NCBI RefSeq assembly: GCF_943192995.1
Contig: NZ_CALPCP010000001.1
Location: 186,001 to 250,000, forward strand
From: Flintibacter muris
GTDB lineage: Bacteria > Bacillota > Clostridia > Oscillospirales > Oscillospiraceae
Direction of reading: 5' to 3'
DNA length: 64,000 nt
The notes under the pieces were generated by a model. It had not been told where the DNA came from. It saw only the letters and a program-made list of their open reading frames with translations, and searched no databases. Both the position numbers and the translations under genes were made by a program. How positions within the stretch are numbered: position 1 is the first letter of the stretch; every line of letters starts with the position of its first letter. Positions 24,949-33,519 of the stretch are shown piece after piece.

Positions 24949-25407
24949 CTACGCGCTCAACGCGGCGGGGTCGTCCTCCTCCTGGGGCTGGGTGCCGCTG
25001 CCCTCTGGGTGGGCCTCACAGGGGCCGGCACCGGCGTCCTCGCTGGGCTGTTCCTCCATCTCAGGCGCAGGGCTGTCCTCTGCGGCCTGCCGCTCTGCCT
25101 CGTCCAGCGCCGCCTCCACCAGCCCCAGCACGAACTCCCGCTGGGTCAGCTTCCGGCCTGTGCGCCGGGTCTCGCGCTCCAGGTGCGCCTTGATCCGCTG
25201 GAAAAGGGTTTCCGGGATCTGGAATGCCATCGTTCGGGTGTTGTTAGCCATAGTCGTTTTACCTCCGTTTTCCTTCATTTCGTAGTATTCGATGAGCAGG
25301 TTGGTGATGTACTGCGCGGTGGTCAGGCCAGATTCCTCTCTGGCCTCCGAGATTTTTTGATGCAATTCTAAGCTGATCTGGGCGCAGAGGTTCTTTTTTT
25401 GCTCCAT
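24949..25407 (-). CDS. Ribbon-helix-helix-like accessory protein of the conjugative module
   Basis: 152 residues from ATG 25407 (MEQKKNLCAQISLELHQKIS), with AAAGGAG 9 nt upstream. Two RHH-like segments occur: AQISLELHQKISEAREESGL with TTAQYITNLLIEYYE, and TRTMAFQIPETLFQRIKAHL with KLTQREFVLGLVEAALDEAE. The C-terminal 45 residues are Pro/Glu-rich and disordered. Probably a DNA-binding relaxosome or partition accessory protein. A second start at M54 (MANNTRT) could yield the second segment alone. Confidence 0.7.
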   Translation of the reverse strand: MEQKKNLCAQISLELHQKISEAREESGLTTAQYITNLLIEYYEMKENGGKTTMANNTRTMAFQIPETLFQRIKAHLERETRRTGRKLTQREFVLGLVEAALDEAERQAAEDSPAPEMEEQPSEDAGAGPCEAHPEGSGTQPQEEDDPAALSA

Positions 25408-25591
25408 ACTGCTGTTCTCCTTTCCACTGATTGCAACGCAAGTATTCCTTTGCGCTCGTCTGCATTTTACAGACGGGCGCATTTTGTATTTTCTCAAAAG
25501 TTTTTTTGAGAAATTTCCCGAAACCAACGTCCAATTTTAATTTTTATGGTTTGAGGGTTTACGAAAGGGGACATCAGAAAAAATCACCCGC

Positions 25592-25710
25592 TTTCGCGGC
25601 TGCGAAAGGAGGTGAGAACATGAACGAACCTAATGCTTATCAAAAGTATAATAGACCCAGCGAATTATCTCCGGTAATCAACGAAGCGTTTGGGCAAAGG
25701 CCCGCATGAC
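25592..25710 (+). other. Small ORF with a hairpin abutting a perfect ribosome site
   Basis: ATG 25621 to TGA 25710 encodes 29 residues, MNEPNAYQKYNRPSELSPVI onward. AAAGGAGGTGAG is ideally spaced. A hairpin CTTTCGC/GCGAAAG (25592-25609) ends right at the ribosome site. Downstream DNA decays, so this may be the 5' stump of a larger element gene; I do not recognise it. Confidence 0.45.
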
Positions 25711-25765
25711 TAACGTTATCGGCAGCATATTGGCTTCCATCCGTTGAGTTAAATGATGGGCTAAC

Positions 25766-25876
25766 TTGAACAGCCAATGCCGGAAACGCAGTCATATCAA
25801 GGGATTGAGGGGCCAAAGGCGCAAAAAATACGGCCTCAAAGCGGCCCGCCGCGCGCCCCAGTTCTCCAAGCGCTGA
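25766..25876 (+). CDS. Small very basic ORF shared with 2311-2361
   Basis: From TTG 25766 the frame encodes 36 residues rich in Lys/Arg (SQCRKRSHIKGLRGQRRKK then YGLKAARRAPQFSKR). The last 15 residues are identical to those encoded at 2311-2358, with silent base differences, so the sequence was kept as protein in both parents. No ribosome site is seen, so this may be the tail of a longer element gene. Function unknown. Confidence 0.45.
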   Translation: MNSQCRKRSHIKGLRGQRRKKYGLKAARRAPQFSKR

Positions 25877-26046
25877 TTTTTCATCAAAGCCCTGGGACCA
25901 CAGAGGTTCCAGGGTTTTCCTTTTACCAGGAAAAACGTTTTTGTGGAGTATTCCAGGTTGCAAATTTTCTAAAAAGGAGTATACTGTTTACAAAGATGGT
26001 TTCCGCTGTGTACAGCAGGAGCAGATAAAGAAAGCTGGTGAGCAAA

Positions 26047-26562
26047 ATGGCAGAATTACAGGAAGAGGTCCTGGCCGGGCAGACACAGGAGGCGTCCGCT
26101 GAACCGGAGCAGGCGCCGGAACAAACGCCGGAGCAGGTACCAGAGGAAAAACCGGCTGAACCTGAAAAGCCCCCCAAAGAAAAGGGACGGTTGCTCCTTC
26201 CTGTTCTGACCATCCTTCTGGTGGCCACCGGCATTAGCGAAGCGGCTTTTTGGGCTTTAATGGGGATCAACTCCTACCGGACCAGCCTGGCCCAGCAGCA
26301 ATATGAGCAGCGGCTGGCCGAGGCTGAGGCGGAGCGGAAGGCGCAGGGCATCACCGGAGCCAGTGCCTACGGCCCCGCCTTTAAGGTGGAAAACGGAACT
26401 GTAACCTGGCGGTGGGAGGATGAGATTCCCGCCTTTGGCACCGGCGGGACCGGTTCGGCCCAGGGGACGGCGGGAGAAAAACGGCTTTCACAGTTGTACG
26501 TACCAGAGATCAACTATGTACTGGCGGATCAGTCTGATGTAACGGACACCCCCGAACAATAG
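26047..26562 (+). CDS. Single-pass membrane protein with Pro/Glu-rich cytosolic tail
   Basis: 171 residues from ATG 26047 (MAELQEEVLAGQTQEASAEP), GGTGAG 4 nt before; GTG 26038 is an alternative. Residues 1-50 are acidic and Pro-rich with EQAPEQTPEQ repeats, one membrane helix follows (LLLPVLTILLVATGISEAAF), then a coiled stretch (LAQQQYEQRLAEAEAERKAQ) and a small exported domain with WRWEDEIPAFG. No family recognised. Confidence 0.65.
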   Translation: MAELQEEVLAGQTQEASAEPEQAPEQTPEQVPEEKPAEPEKPPKEKGRLLLPVLTILLVATGISEAAFWALMGINSYRTSLAQQQYEQRLAEAEAERKAQGITGASAYGPAFKVENGTVTWRWEDEIPAFGTGGTGSAQGTAGEKRLSQLYVPEINYVLADQSDVTDTPEQ

Positions 26563-26572
26563 CAATAGCTTC

Positions 26573-26600
26573 AAGCAGCTGCCTGGCCAGGCGGCTGCTT
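26573..26600 (+). terminator. Hairpin after the 26047 gene
   Basis: AAGCAGC-T-GCC...GGC-G-GCTGCTT, followed by a weak T-rich stretch. Confidence 0.5.
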
Positions 26601-26638
26601 GCTTTCTGTAAACAATTTTTGAACCTTCCAAAAAGCCC

Positions 26639-26696
26639 TTGACATTTACTTTCGGTCTGCTAAAATAGTCAACACGTTAATCGTTAACAGGTTAAC
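26639..26696 (+). promoter_or_regulatory. Promoter and MarR-type operator of the exporter operon
   Basis: TTGACA (26639-26644), 16-bp spacer, TAAAAT (26661-26666). Just downstream are a palindrome GTTAA-TCG-TTAAC (26676-26688) and a further GTTAAC (26691-26696), well placed for repression by the MarR protein encoded next. Confidence 0.8.
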
Positions 26697-26722
26697 TATT
26701 TTCTTGAAAGGAGGTTTTCCTC

Positions 26723-27184
26723 GTGGAAGATACATTTCACGAGATGGAACTGCTGTCCCGCCGGTTGAACCACGCCCACCGCGCGGCGGTCCAGTGGGAG
26801 CTGAACGCCGCCGGTCTCAGTGAAGTCAATCACCCCATGCTGCTCACCATTCTGGAGAGCGGACGTGAGGATGGGGACCAGCCGTGCCATGCCCAGCGGG
26901 AGCTGGCCGATCTGCTTCACATCTCCCCTGCCGCGGTTGCCAATTCTCTCAAATCACTGGAGAAAAGCGGCTACATCCGCCGGGAACCGGGCCAGCGGGA
27001 TGCCCGCCGCAACCGGGTCAGCCTCACCGAAAAGGGAGCTCAGGCGGTATCCGGCTGCCGGGAGGCATTCCAGCGGGTGGCTGTCCGAATGCTGTCCGAT
27101 TTTTCTGAGGAGGAATATCAGCAGCTGGCCCAATTCCAGCGGCGGATGCTGAACAATCTCCTCCATTTCCAACCAAAGGAGTGA
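26723..27184 (+). CDS. MarR-family transcriptional regulator
   Basis: 153 residues from GTG 26723 with AAAGGAGG upstream. Winged helix: QRELADLLHISPAAVANSLK, SLEKSGYIRREPGQRDARRN, RVSLTEKGAQA. It leads an operon with two ABC half-transporters 7 bp downstream, the standard layout of MarR-controlled multidrug exporters. The GTTAAC-type repeats in its promoter are the likely binding site. Confidence 0.92.
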   Translation: MEDTFHEMELLSRRLNHAHRAAVQWELNAAGLSEVNHPMLLTILESGREDGDQPCHAQRELADLLHISPAAVANSLKSLEKSGYIRREPGQRDARRNRVSLTEKGAQAVSGCREAFQRVAVRMLSDFSEEEYQQLAQFQRRMLNNLLHFQPKE

Positions 27185-27191
27185 TTTTACC

Positions 27192-28925
27192 TTGCTTTCC
27201 CTGTTCCTGACCCACTTGGAGGGTTATAAAAAGGATGCGGTCAAATCCCCCATCCTCATCATCCTGGAGGTTATCTGTGAACTGCTCCTCCCCCTGGTCA
27301 TGGCGGAGATTGTAGACGTGGCCATCCCCTCCGGGGACACGGGCTATATCTTCGCTTTGGGCGCGACGATGCTGGTGCTGGCCGCCATCTCCATGACCTG
27401 CGGCGTGCTGGCCGCCAAATACGCCGCCTACGCCAGCCAGGGCTTTGGCGGCAACCTGCGCCAGTGCCTGTTTGACAAGGTGCAGGAATTTTCCTTTGCC
27501 GATATCGACCGTTTCTCCTCCGCCTCCCTCATTACCCGCATGACCAACGACGTCAACGCCATGACCATGATGCTGGCCATGGGCCTGCGGATGCTGGTCC
27601 GGGCTCCGGTGATGCTCATTGCCGCTTTGGGTGTCAGTCTCTACCTCAACGCCCGGCTGGCTGTGGTGCTGCTGGTCATCATCCCTGTAATGGTGCTGGC
27701 TATCGCCCTTCTGATGAAAATATGCACCAGGCTCTTTGAGCTGATGCAGAGGAAAATTGACGGGCTGAACAATGTGCTCCAGGAAAATCTGGTGGCTATC
27801 CGGGCAGTAAAAGCCTTTGTCCGGGAGGACCATGAGCGGAAGAAATTTAACCGCTCCAGCGACGAGCTGATGATGGCCGGCCTCAAGGTGGGTATGCGGG
27901 TAATTGCTATGATGCCCCTGATGATGCTGTGTATGAATGGAGCCACCCTGGCTGTGCTCTACTTCGGCGGGCGAATGGTCATGGGGGCCACTTTCGACTT
28001 GGGCGATTTAAACGCCTTCCTCTCCTACATCATGCAGGTATTGATGAGCGTGATGATGGTGGCCATGTCTCTGCTCCAGCTGTCCCGGGCTCAGGCCTGC
28101 GCCCGGCGCATCAATGAGGTGCTGGACGCGGTCCCATCGGTCCAGGATAAGCCAGAGACAGCCTCCCTCCCAGCCCCCAAGGGCCGGGTGGAGTTCCGGG
28201 ACGTCTCCTTTAAATACGCCGCCAGCGGCTCCGGAGACGACGTGCTGTCCCACATCAGCTTCTCGGTGGAGCCGGGGCAGTTTGTAGCTATTGTGGGGGG
28301 CACCGGCACCGGCAAGTCCTCCCTGGTCAACCTGATCCCCCGGTTTTACGATGTCACTGGCGGCTCCGTCTTGGTGGACGGGGTGGACGTGCGGGACTAC
28401 CCACTGGAGGAGCTGCGGGGGAGGATTGGCATGGTGCTCCAGACCAACGTGCTGTTCACCGGCACCATTCGGGAGAATCTGCTGTGGGGCCGCCCCGACG
28501 CCACCGAGGAGGAGATCATCCAGGCCGCCAAGGACGCCCAGGCCTACGACTTCATCATGGGCCTGCCTGAGGGCTTTGACACCCAGCTGACCCAGGGAGG
28601 CACCAACGTCTCCGGTGGGCAGAAGCAGCGGCTGTGCATTGCCCGGGCCATGCTGCGCAAGCCGGCCATCCTCATTCTGGACGACTCCACCTCAGCCGTG
28701 GACTCGGCCACCGAGGCGGCCATTCGGGAGTCCTTCCACAAAAATTTGAAGGACACCACCGTAATCATCATCGCCCAGCGCATCTCCTCGGTGCAGTATG
28801 CCGACGAGATCCTCATTCTGGATGACGACCATATCGCCGGACGGGGCACCCATGACCAGCTGCTGGCCGGCAACAGAATTTATCAGGAAATTTATCAATC
28901 TCAGCAAGAGGGGGTGGGCGGATAA
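27192..28925 (+). CDS. Heterodimeric ABC exporter, degenerate-site subunit
   Basis: 577 residues: six-helix membrane domain (1-310) and ATPase with Walker A GGTGTGKSS, signature VSGGQKQRL and Walker B LILDDSTSAVD. Asp replaces the catalytic Glu after Walker B, as in the degenerate half of BmrCD, LmrCD and TM287/288-type exporters. Ends TAATG, overlapping the next start, so the two subunits are made together. Substrate unknown; drug or lipid export is usual for this family. Confidence 0.93.
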   Translation: MLSLFLTHLEGYKKDAVKSPILIILEVICELLLPLVMAEIVDVAIPSGDTGYIFALGATMLVLAAISMTCGVLAAKYAAYASQGFGGNLRQCLFDKVQEFSFADIDRFSSASLITRMTNDVNAMTMMLAMGLRMLVRAPVMLIAALGVSLYLNARLAVVLLVIIPVMVLAIALLMKICTRLFELMQRKIDGLNNVLQENLVAIRAVKAFVREDHERKKFNRSSDELMMAGLKVGMRVIAMMPLMMLCMNGATLAVLYFGGRMVMGATFDLGDLNAFLSYIMQVLMSVMMVAMSLLQLSRAQACARRINEVLDAVPSVQDKPETASLPAPKGRVEFRDVSFKYAASGSGDDVLSHISFSVEPGQFVAIVGGTGTGKSSLVNLIPRFYDVTGGSVLVDGVDVRDYPLEELRGRIGMVLQTNVLFTGTIRENLLWGRPDATEEEIIQAAKDAQAYDFIMGLPEGFDTQLTQGGTNVSGGQKQRLCIARAMLRKPAILILDDSTSAVDSATEAAIRESFHKNLKDTTVIIIAQRISSVQYADEILILDDDHIAGRGTHDQLLAGNRIYQEIYQSQQEGVGG

Positions 28926-30991
28926 TGCCAGGACCTAATCAGGCCTTCAAGGCCGGGCCAGTCAAGCCCAAAAACATGAAAAAAACCATTGTCCGTCTGA
29001 TAGGCTACCTCACCCGGAGCAAACTGCCGCTATTGTTTGTGCTGCTCTGCCTGATGGTATCTGTCGCCACCAACCTGGGCGGGTCGTACATGATGCGGCC
29101 CATCATCAACAACTTTATCTGGTCGGGCTGCACCGACTTCGCCGGGCTGGCCCTGTCCATTCTCAAGCTGGCAGGGGTCTACGTGCTGGGCTGCTTTGCC
29201 ACCTATGGCCAGTCCGCCGCTATGGTCCGCCTGGCGGAGAAAGGGGTCAACCGCCTGCGCAAGGACCTGTTCGATCAGATGCAAAAGCTGCCCCTCTCCT
29301 ACTTTGACCAGCACCCCCACGGCGAGCTGATGAGCCGCTTTACCAACGACGCCGATAACGTTCAGCTGGCCCTCCAGCAGAGTGTGGTCTCCCTGCTGTC
29401 CAGCTGTCTGATGTTTGTTGGGCTGGTGGCTCTGATGCTGTTTATCAACTGGAAGCTGTTTCTGGTCACCGCTGTGGTGCTGGCCCTTACCATGACGCTG
29501 TTTAAAAAACTGGGCGGCCGCAGCCGCCGGTTCTACCAGAAACAGCAGAAGGCCCTGGGCGCCGTCAACGGTGAAATCCAGGAGGTGATTGAGGGCTTGA
29601 AGGTGGTCAAAGCCTTCACCCATGAAGAGGAGGCCAGGGAGAAGTTCCGGAACCTGAACAACACCTACCGGGACGCCGCCCAGAAGGCCAACTTCTATTC
29701 CACCATGATTATGCCTATGGCGGGCAATCTGATGAATATCAGCTACGCCCTCACCGCCGCCTTTGGCGGATTGCTGTCCGTCCTCCAGGGCTTCGACCTG
29801 GGAGGACTGGCCATCTACCTCAACTACTCCAAACAGGTGGGCCAGCCGCTGAACCAGATCTCTCAGCAGATGACCACCCTTCTGTCCGCCATGGCGGGAG
29901 CGGAGCGCATCTTTGAGGTGATGGACACCGCCGCCGAGGTCAACCAGGGTTCTGTCACCCTGGTAGCCGTGGAGAAGGACGCCAACGGCACCCTGTCCCC
30001 CTTCACCGGCACCGGCCGGCCCCGCACCTGGGCCTGGAAGACCCCCCGTGGCAACGGTATGGAGCTGGTCCCCGTCTTTGTGGGCGAGGACGAAACCCTT
30101 ACCGAGATCACTGACCCTGAGTCTGTCCCCGACCCGGCCATGCTGGCCGACCACGGCTGGGCCTGGAAGTACCCGGGTCTCGACGGAGCGGTGGGCCTGC
30201 ACCTCATTCGGGGCACCGTCCGCAGCGTCCCCGGGGAGGACTTTTACCTCACTGAGCTGAGGGGCGCGGTGAGGTTCAGCCATGTGGACTTCTCCTATGT
30301 CCCGGGAAAACGGATTTTGAAGGATGTGTCGGTCTATGCCGACCCGGGCCAGAAGATCGCCTTTGTGGGCTCCACCGGCGCGGGCAAGACCACCATCACC
30401 AACCTGATTAACCGGTTCTACGAGATTGAAGGCGGCATGATTACCTACGACGGCATCAATGTTACCGCCATCCGCAAGGACGACCTGCGCCGGTCTTTAG
30501 GGGCAGTCCTCCAGGACACCCACCTGTTCACCGGCACCATCATGGACAACATCCGCTACGGCCGGCTGGACGCCACCGATGAGGAGTGCATCGCCGCCGC
30601 CCAGAGCGCCAACGCCCACTCCTTTATCCGCCGCCTCCCTGACGGCTACCAGACTATGGTAACCGGCGACGGGGCCAATCTGTCCCAGGGCCAAAGGCAG
30701 CTGCTGGCCATAGCCCGTGCCGCCGTGGCCGACCCGCCGGTGATGATTCTGGACGAGGCCACCTCCTCCATTGATACCCGGACCGAAGCTCTGATCCAGC
30801 AGGGCATGGACGCCCTTATGGAGGGCCGGACAGTGTTTGTCATCGCCCACCGCCTGTCCACCGTGCGCAATTCAAACTGCATTGTGGTCATTGAGCATGG
30901 CGAAATCGAGGAAAAGGGCAGCCACAAGGAGCTTTTGGAGGAAAAAGGCCGGTACTACCGGCTCTATACTGGACAGTTCCAGCTGTCTTAA
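28925..30991 (+). CDS. Heterodimeric ABC exporter, catalytic subunit with linker insert
   Basis: 688 residues: membrane domain (about 35-330), a linker of ~110 residues, then an ATPase with Walker A GSTGAGKTT, signature LSQGQRQLL, canonical Walker B MILDEATSSID and switch IAHRLSTV. The linker carries TWAWKTPRG and, ~45 residues on, WAWKYPG. A WAWK-type linker is known in clostridial BmrD-like subunits; here the unit seems duplicated, making the protein longer than usual. Pairs with the 27192 product, which has the degenerate site. Confidence 0.93.
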   Translation: MPGPNQAFKAGPVKPKNMKKTIVRLIGYLTRSKLPLLFVLLCLMVSVATNLGGSYMMRPIINNFIWSGCTDFAGLALSILKLAGVYVLGCFATYGQSAAMVRLAEKGVNRLRKDLFDQMQKLPLSYFDQHPHGELMSRFTNDADNVQLALQQSVVSLLSSCLMFVGLVALMLFINWKLFLVTAVVLALTMTLFKKLGGRSRRFYQKQQKALGAVNGEIQEVIEGLKVVKAFTHEEEAREKFRNLNNTYRDAAQKANFYSTMIMPMAGNLMNISYALTAAFGGLLSVLQGFDLGGLAIYLNYSKQVGQPLNQISQQMTTLLSAMAGAERIFEVMDTAAEVNQGSVTLVAVEKDANGTLSPFTGTGRPRTWAWKTPRGNGMELVPVFVGEDETLTEITDPESVPDPAMLADHGWAWKYPGLDGAVGLHLIRGTVRSVPGEDFYLTELRGAVRFSHVDFSYVPGKRILKDVSVYADPGQKIAFVGSTGAGKTTITNLINRFYEIEGGMITYDGINVTAIRKDDLRRSLGAVLQDTHLFTGTIMDNIRYGRLDATDEECIAAAQSANAHSFIRRLPDGYQTMVTGDGANLSQGQRQLLAIARAAVADPPVMILDEATSSIDTRTEALIQQGMDALMEGRTVFVIAHRLSTVRNSNCIVVIEHGEIEEKGSHKELLEEKGRYYRLYTGQFQLS

Positions 30992-31036
30992 ACACATAGG
31001 CCCCCCGCCTGAGGGTAAGGCTTTATAAAGAAGTTG

Positions 31037-31075
31037 AGGGCAAGACAGACCACAGCGGCCTGCCTTGCCCTTTTA
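31037..31075 (+). terminator. Terminator of the exporter operon
   Basis: AGGGCAAG-A-CAG pairs with CTG-C-CTTGCCCT, followed by TTTTA; 46 bp after the operon's last stop. Confidence 0.7.
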
Positions 31076-31140
31076 TACTGTATAACCCACTATGACACTT
31101 TCGGGGAAAGTGCCTGTGGGGGAGAGCAATAAACTGGGAA

Positions 31141-31632
31141 TTACTTTGCGAAATACCGATTATATTCTCTAAATAACAGAGTTCTTCGTTTGTTACTCTG
31201 CCTGTTATACAAGTCATGAAATTTATTAACTACCGACACGCTGCAAAGTCCTTTGTTCACTAAGAATTCATACTTTTTTTGCGAAAAAGGATATTCCATA
31301 ACCACCCATTTAGCGTCCTCATTATTTTTAATAACGACTTCGCCCCAATAAACAGACATCATGCTTTCAAATTCTTCTTGTGTCAATCCCACCTGACCAA
31401 ACGATTGCTTTTCATATAAATCAAAATACCATTTTTCTAAATTTTTTAGGCTTTCAATCGTATAGTCAAGAAAAAACGCAGATGTTTGGATACTGATCGC
31501 TTTTAATCTGTTTAGCAAATTGTCTTTATATGAAATAAAATAATTTTCGGCTTCAGATTTATTACTAAATTCTCTTAAAGTTTCCCCGTATTTAACTGCT
31601 ATGTTTAAGCTGTATTTAGACATCTTATTCAT
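31141..31632 (-). CDS. AT-rich orphan hypothetical protein
   Basis: 163 residues (or 160 from M4 at 31623). Mostly helical, acidic/basic mixed, with KWYFDLYEKQSFGQVGLTQE and a basic C-terminus; no signal peptide. Codon use is strongly AT-rich against a GC-rich background, suggesting recent transfer. Size and composition resemble immunity or small defence proteins, but no motif supports a specific family. It stands alone between the exporter operon and the LytTR pair. Confidence 0.6.
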   Translation of the reverse strand: MNKMSKYSLNIAVKYGETLREFSNKSEAENYFISYKDNLLNRLKAISIQTSAFFLDYTIESLKNLEKWYFDLYEKQSFGQVGLTQEEFESMMSVYWGEVVIKNNEDAKWVVMEYPFSQKKYEFLVNKGLCSVSVVNKFHDLYNRQSNKRRTLLFREYNRYFAK

Positions 31633-31783
31633 ATCCCTTCTGCAACAACATGACCTGTATTGTAAACAAGCCCCGATTTGCCGATGCGTTCATTATAAAG
31701 CAACACCCTCTGAAAAGCAACTTCTTTCCAGAGGGTGTTGGCTTCTTTACGGGAGCCGTCCCGACGGCGGGGGCCTTTTGATT

Positions 31784-32539
31784 TTATTGTGCCTTCGGCA
31801 CCGCCCGGCGGTACATCCAGCCCAGCACGTTGCCGGCCAGGGCGGGGACGGCCACCATGAAACAGTGAAACAGGGCAGTGTAGTTGAACAGCAGATAGAC
31901 CATGGGCAGATAGCACACAAAGCAGGCCACCGGGTACAGCGGGCACACTCCCTGCCGCTTGCCCAGGGACAGTCCGGAGGAAAACCCCGCCACGGGCAGC
32001 AGCAGATAGGGCAGAATCAGCCCAGACAAAACGGGCACATCCGGCGCGTCCAGCCAGCGCAGAACCAGGGGCAGGCCGTCGCACAGCAGCAGGACAAAGG
32101 GCAGATAGGGCAGCGTCTCCCGCCACTTTAGCGGTGACGGTCCAGGCTCCAGCCCCAGCAGAGTCCGCAGCTGTACCACCTCCATATACCAGCCGATCCA
32201 CCGCCCCAGCCAGATCAGAGCATACAGCAGGGCCAGAATCCCCTCCCACAGCAGCAGATCCTGCCACCACCAGCCGCAGTACTGGGCCACCAGCAGCAGA
32301 AACAGCACAGAGGTGACGAGAAAGTGGGCTCCGGAGCGCAGCAGCAGAGACCTGCTGTCGTCGGCAAAAGGCAGGGTGGCCACCCCTGCGGACGCCCCCA
32401 GGCCTGCGCACAGCAGGCACACCACTGGAGTCACCAGCCGGGTATTCATCAAATAGGGGTACAAAATCAGCGCAGCCAGCAGGCCAGCCGCCCCCCCAAT
32501 CAAAATCCGGACCAGCAGAGCTCGCTCATCCTTTTTCAT
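31784..32539 (-). CDS. DUF3021-like multi-pass membrane protein
   Basis: 251 residues with about seven hydrophobic segments and short polar loops. It overlaps the end of the LytTR gene by 14 bp on the same strand. LytTR regulators of this small, receiver-less type are regularly paired with DUF3021 membrane proteins that are thought to hold the regulator at the membrane. This protein is longer than the usual ~140-residue DUF3021, so the name is tentative. Confidence 0.65.
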   Translation of the reverse strand: MKKDERALLVRILIGGAAGLLAALILYPYLMNTRLVTPVVCLLCAGLGASAGVATLPFADDSRSLLLRSGAHFLVTSVLFLLLVAQYCGWWWQDLLLWEGILALLYALIWLGRWIGWYMEVVQLRTLLGLEPGPSPLKWRETLPYLPFVLLLCDGLPLVLRWLDAPDVPVLSGLILPYLLLPVAGFSSGLSLGKRQGVCPLYPVACFVCYLPMVYLLFNYTALFHCFMVAVPALAGNVLGWMYRRAVPKAQ

Positions 32540-32993
32540 GGCGGTTCCTCCTCCCCAAATTCAGCGTTTCCTTGATCTTCTTCACATATCGCCGGGACAC
32601 ATAGGCCTTCACCGTCCCATCCAGGGTCATACAGATGGTGCCCGCCAGCGACAGGTCCACCGCAGTGACCCGATTCAGGTTGATGATTTCCCCGTTGGAG
32701 ATGCGGACAAACCGGGTGGCGTCCAGCTGTTCCTCCAGCTCGTAAAGCCGCAGACGGACAGAGTATGACTCCTTCGCCGTTTGGGCGGACACCCCTTTGC
32801 CGTCGGTATAGAATCGGAGGAAATCCCCTTGGGGCAGAAGCAGCTTTTCCTCTCCCCGAATCACCGGGATGGGCCCCAGAGCCAGCCGGGACAGGCTTTC
32901 CGCCAGCCGGCGAAGCTCCTCGTTCTCCTCCCCGGTCAGGATGACTGCCTTGGGCTCCCTTCGCCCTGGCTCAATCCTGATCTCTACCTCCAT
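32526..32993 (-). CDS. Stand-alone LytTR DNA-binding regulator
   Basis: 155 residues without a receiver domain. The C-terminal ~95 residues form the LytTR fold: LLLPQGDFLRFYTDGKGVSA, LYELEEQLDATRFVRISNGE, IINLNRVTAVDLSL and YVSRRYVKKIKETLN. Such LytTR proteins act with a membrane partner (the next gene) to control the pair and neighbouring genes. The frame overlaps the DUF3021-like gene, so both are co-translated. Confidence 0.88.
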   Translation of the reverse strand: MEVEIRIEPGRREPKAVILTGEENEELRRLAESLSRLALGPIPVIRGEEKLLLPQGDFLRFYTDGKGVSAQTAKESYSVRLRLYELEEQLDATRFVRISNGEIINLNRVTAVDLSLAGTICMTLDGTVKAYVSRRYVKKIKETLNLGRRNRHEKG

Positions 32994-33098
32994 GGCTTCT
33001 CCCTCCTCTCTGAAGTCACAGTATAGCTGTTTTTCTCTCTCCTGTCTATCGATTTGAGACAGTCGGTTATTTTTTCAGGATAGCCGGTCGTTTTACCG

Positions 33099-33127
33099 TT
33101 GACAGACGAAAGTATTTGGGCTAAAAT
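33099..33127 (+). promoter_or_regulatory. Promoter of the tRNA locus
   Basis: TTGACA, 17-bp spacer, TAAAAT; the expected start is about 33134, just before the first tRNA-like copy. Confidence 0.75.
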
Positions 33128-33139
33128 AACAGAAGTATT

Positions 33140-33333
33140 CGCCCTGATAGCTCACTTGGATAGAGCGTCCGCCGCCTAAAGTGTGCGCAGTTCGTCCGCC
33201 AGTGGCACCAAAAATTCCATATGCGTCCGTAGCTCAGCAGGATAGAGTGTCCGCCTCCTAAGTAGGGAACAGAGCGCCCCACTCCGGGGACACAGGCGTA
33301 CCGTTCCGAGTTCGATTTCAGTCCGGCAATTTC
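33140..33333 (+). pseudogene. Two decayed tRNA-Arg(CCT)-like copies
   Basis: Copy 1 (about 33140-33200) keeps a D-arm (TAGCTCACTTGGATAGAGC) and part of an anticodon arm, then loses pairing. Copy 2 (about 33222-33333) keeps TAGCTCAG-CAGGATAGAG and the loop CTCCTAA with the CCT anticodon, but has a ~35-nt insertion in the variable region and no matching acceptor stem. Both precede the intact gene at 33338. They look like footprints of elements that integrate in tRNA genes, or failed duplications. Confidence 0.6.
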
Positions 33334-33337
33334 ATAG

Positions 33338-33414
33338 GCCCGCGTAGCTCAGATGGATAGAGCGACCGCCTCCTAAGCGGTAGGCCAGAGGTTCGAATCC
33401 TCCCGCGGGTGCCA
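33338..33414 (+). tRNA. tRNA-Arg (anticodon CCT)
   Basis: A 77-nt cloverleaf: acceptor GCCCGCG/CGCGGGT, D-arm with AGCTCAGATGGATAGAGC, anticodon stem ACCGC/GCGGT with loop CTCCTAA (anticodon CCT, reads AGG), T-arm with GGTTCGAATCC, and an encoded CCA end (discriminator G). Its promoter is at 33099 and a terminator follows at 33420. Confidence 0.95.
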
Positions 33415-33419
33415 TTAGT

Positions 33420-33461
33420 AGCACAAAATCTTCGGAAAACCCGAAGATTTTGTGCTTTTTC
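33420..33461 (+). terminator. Terminator after tRNA-Arg
   Basis: AGCACAAAATCTTCGG/CCGAAGATTTTGTGCT with TTTTT following. Confidence 0.92.
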
Positions 33462-33519
33462 TATAACCTTTTGGAAAGTGAAGGAAAACGCTATATCTCT
33501 TACCTAAAAGGTGGGCGCT

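Noticed and set aside
24207..25193. Plus-strand frame of 328 codons
   Set aside because: Runs opposite the primase-like and RHH-like genes; Pro/Arg/Gly-rich without motifs.
29030..30283. Minus-strand frame of 417 codons under the ABC exporter
   Set aside because: Same shadow effect opposite a clear ATPase/permease gene; composition is not protein-like.
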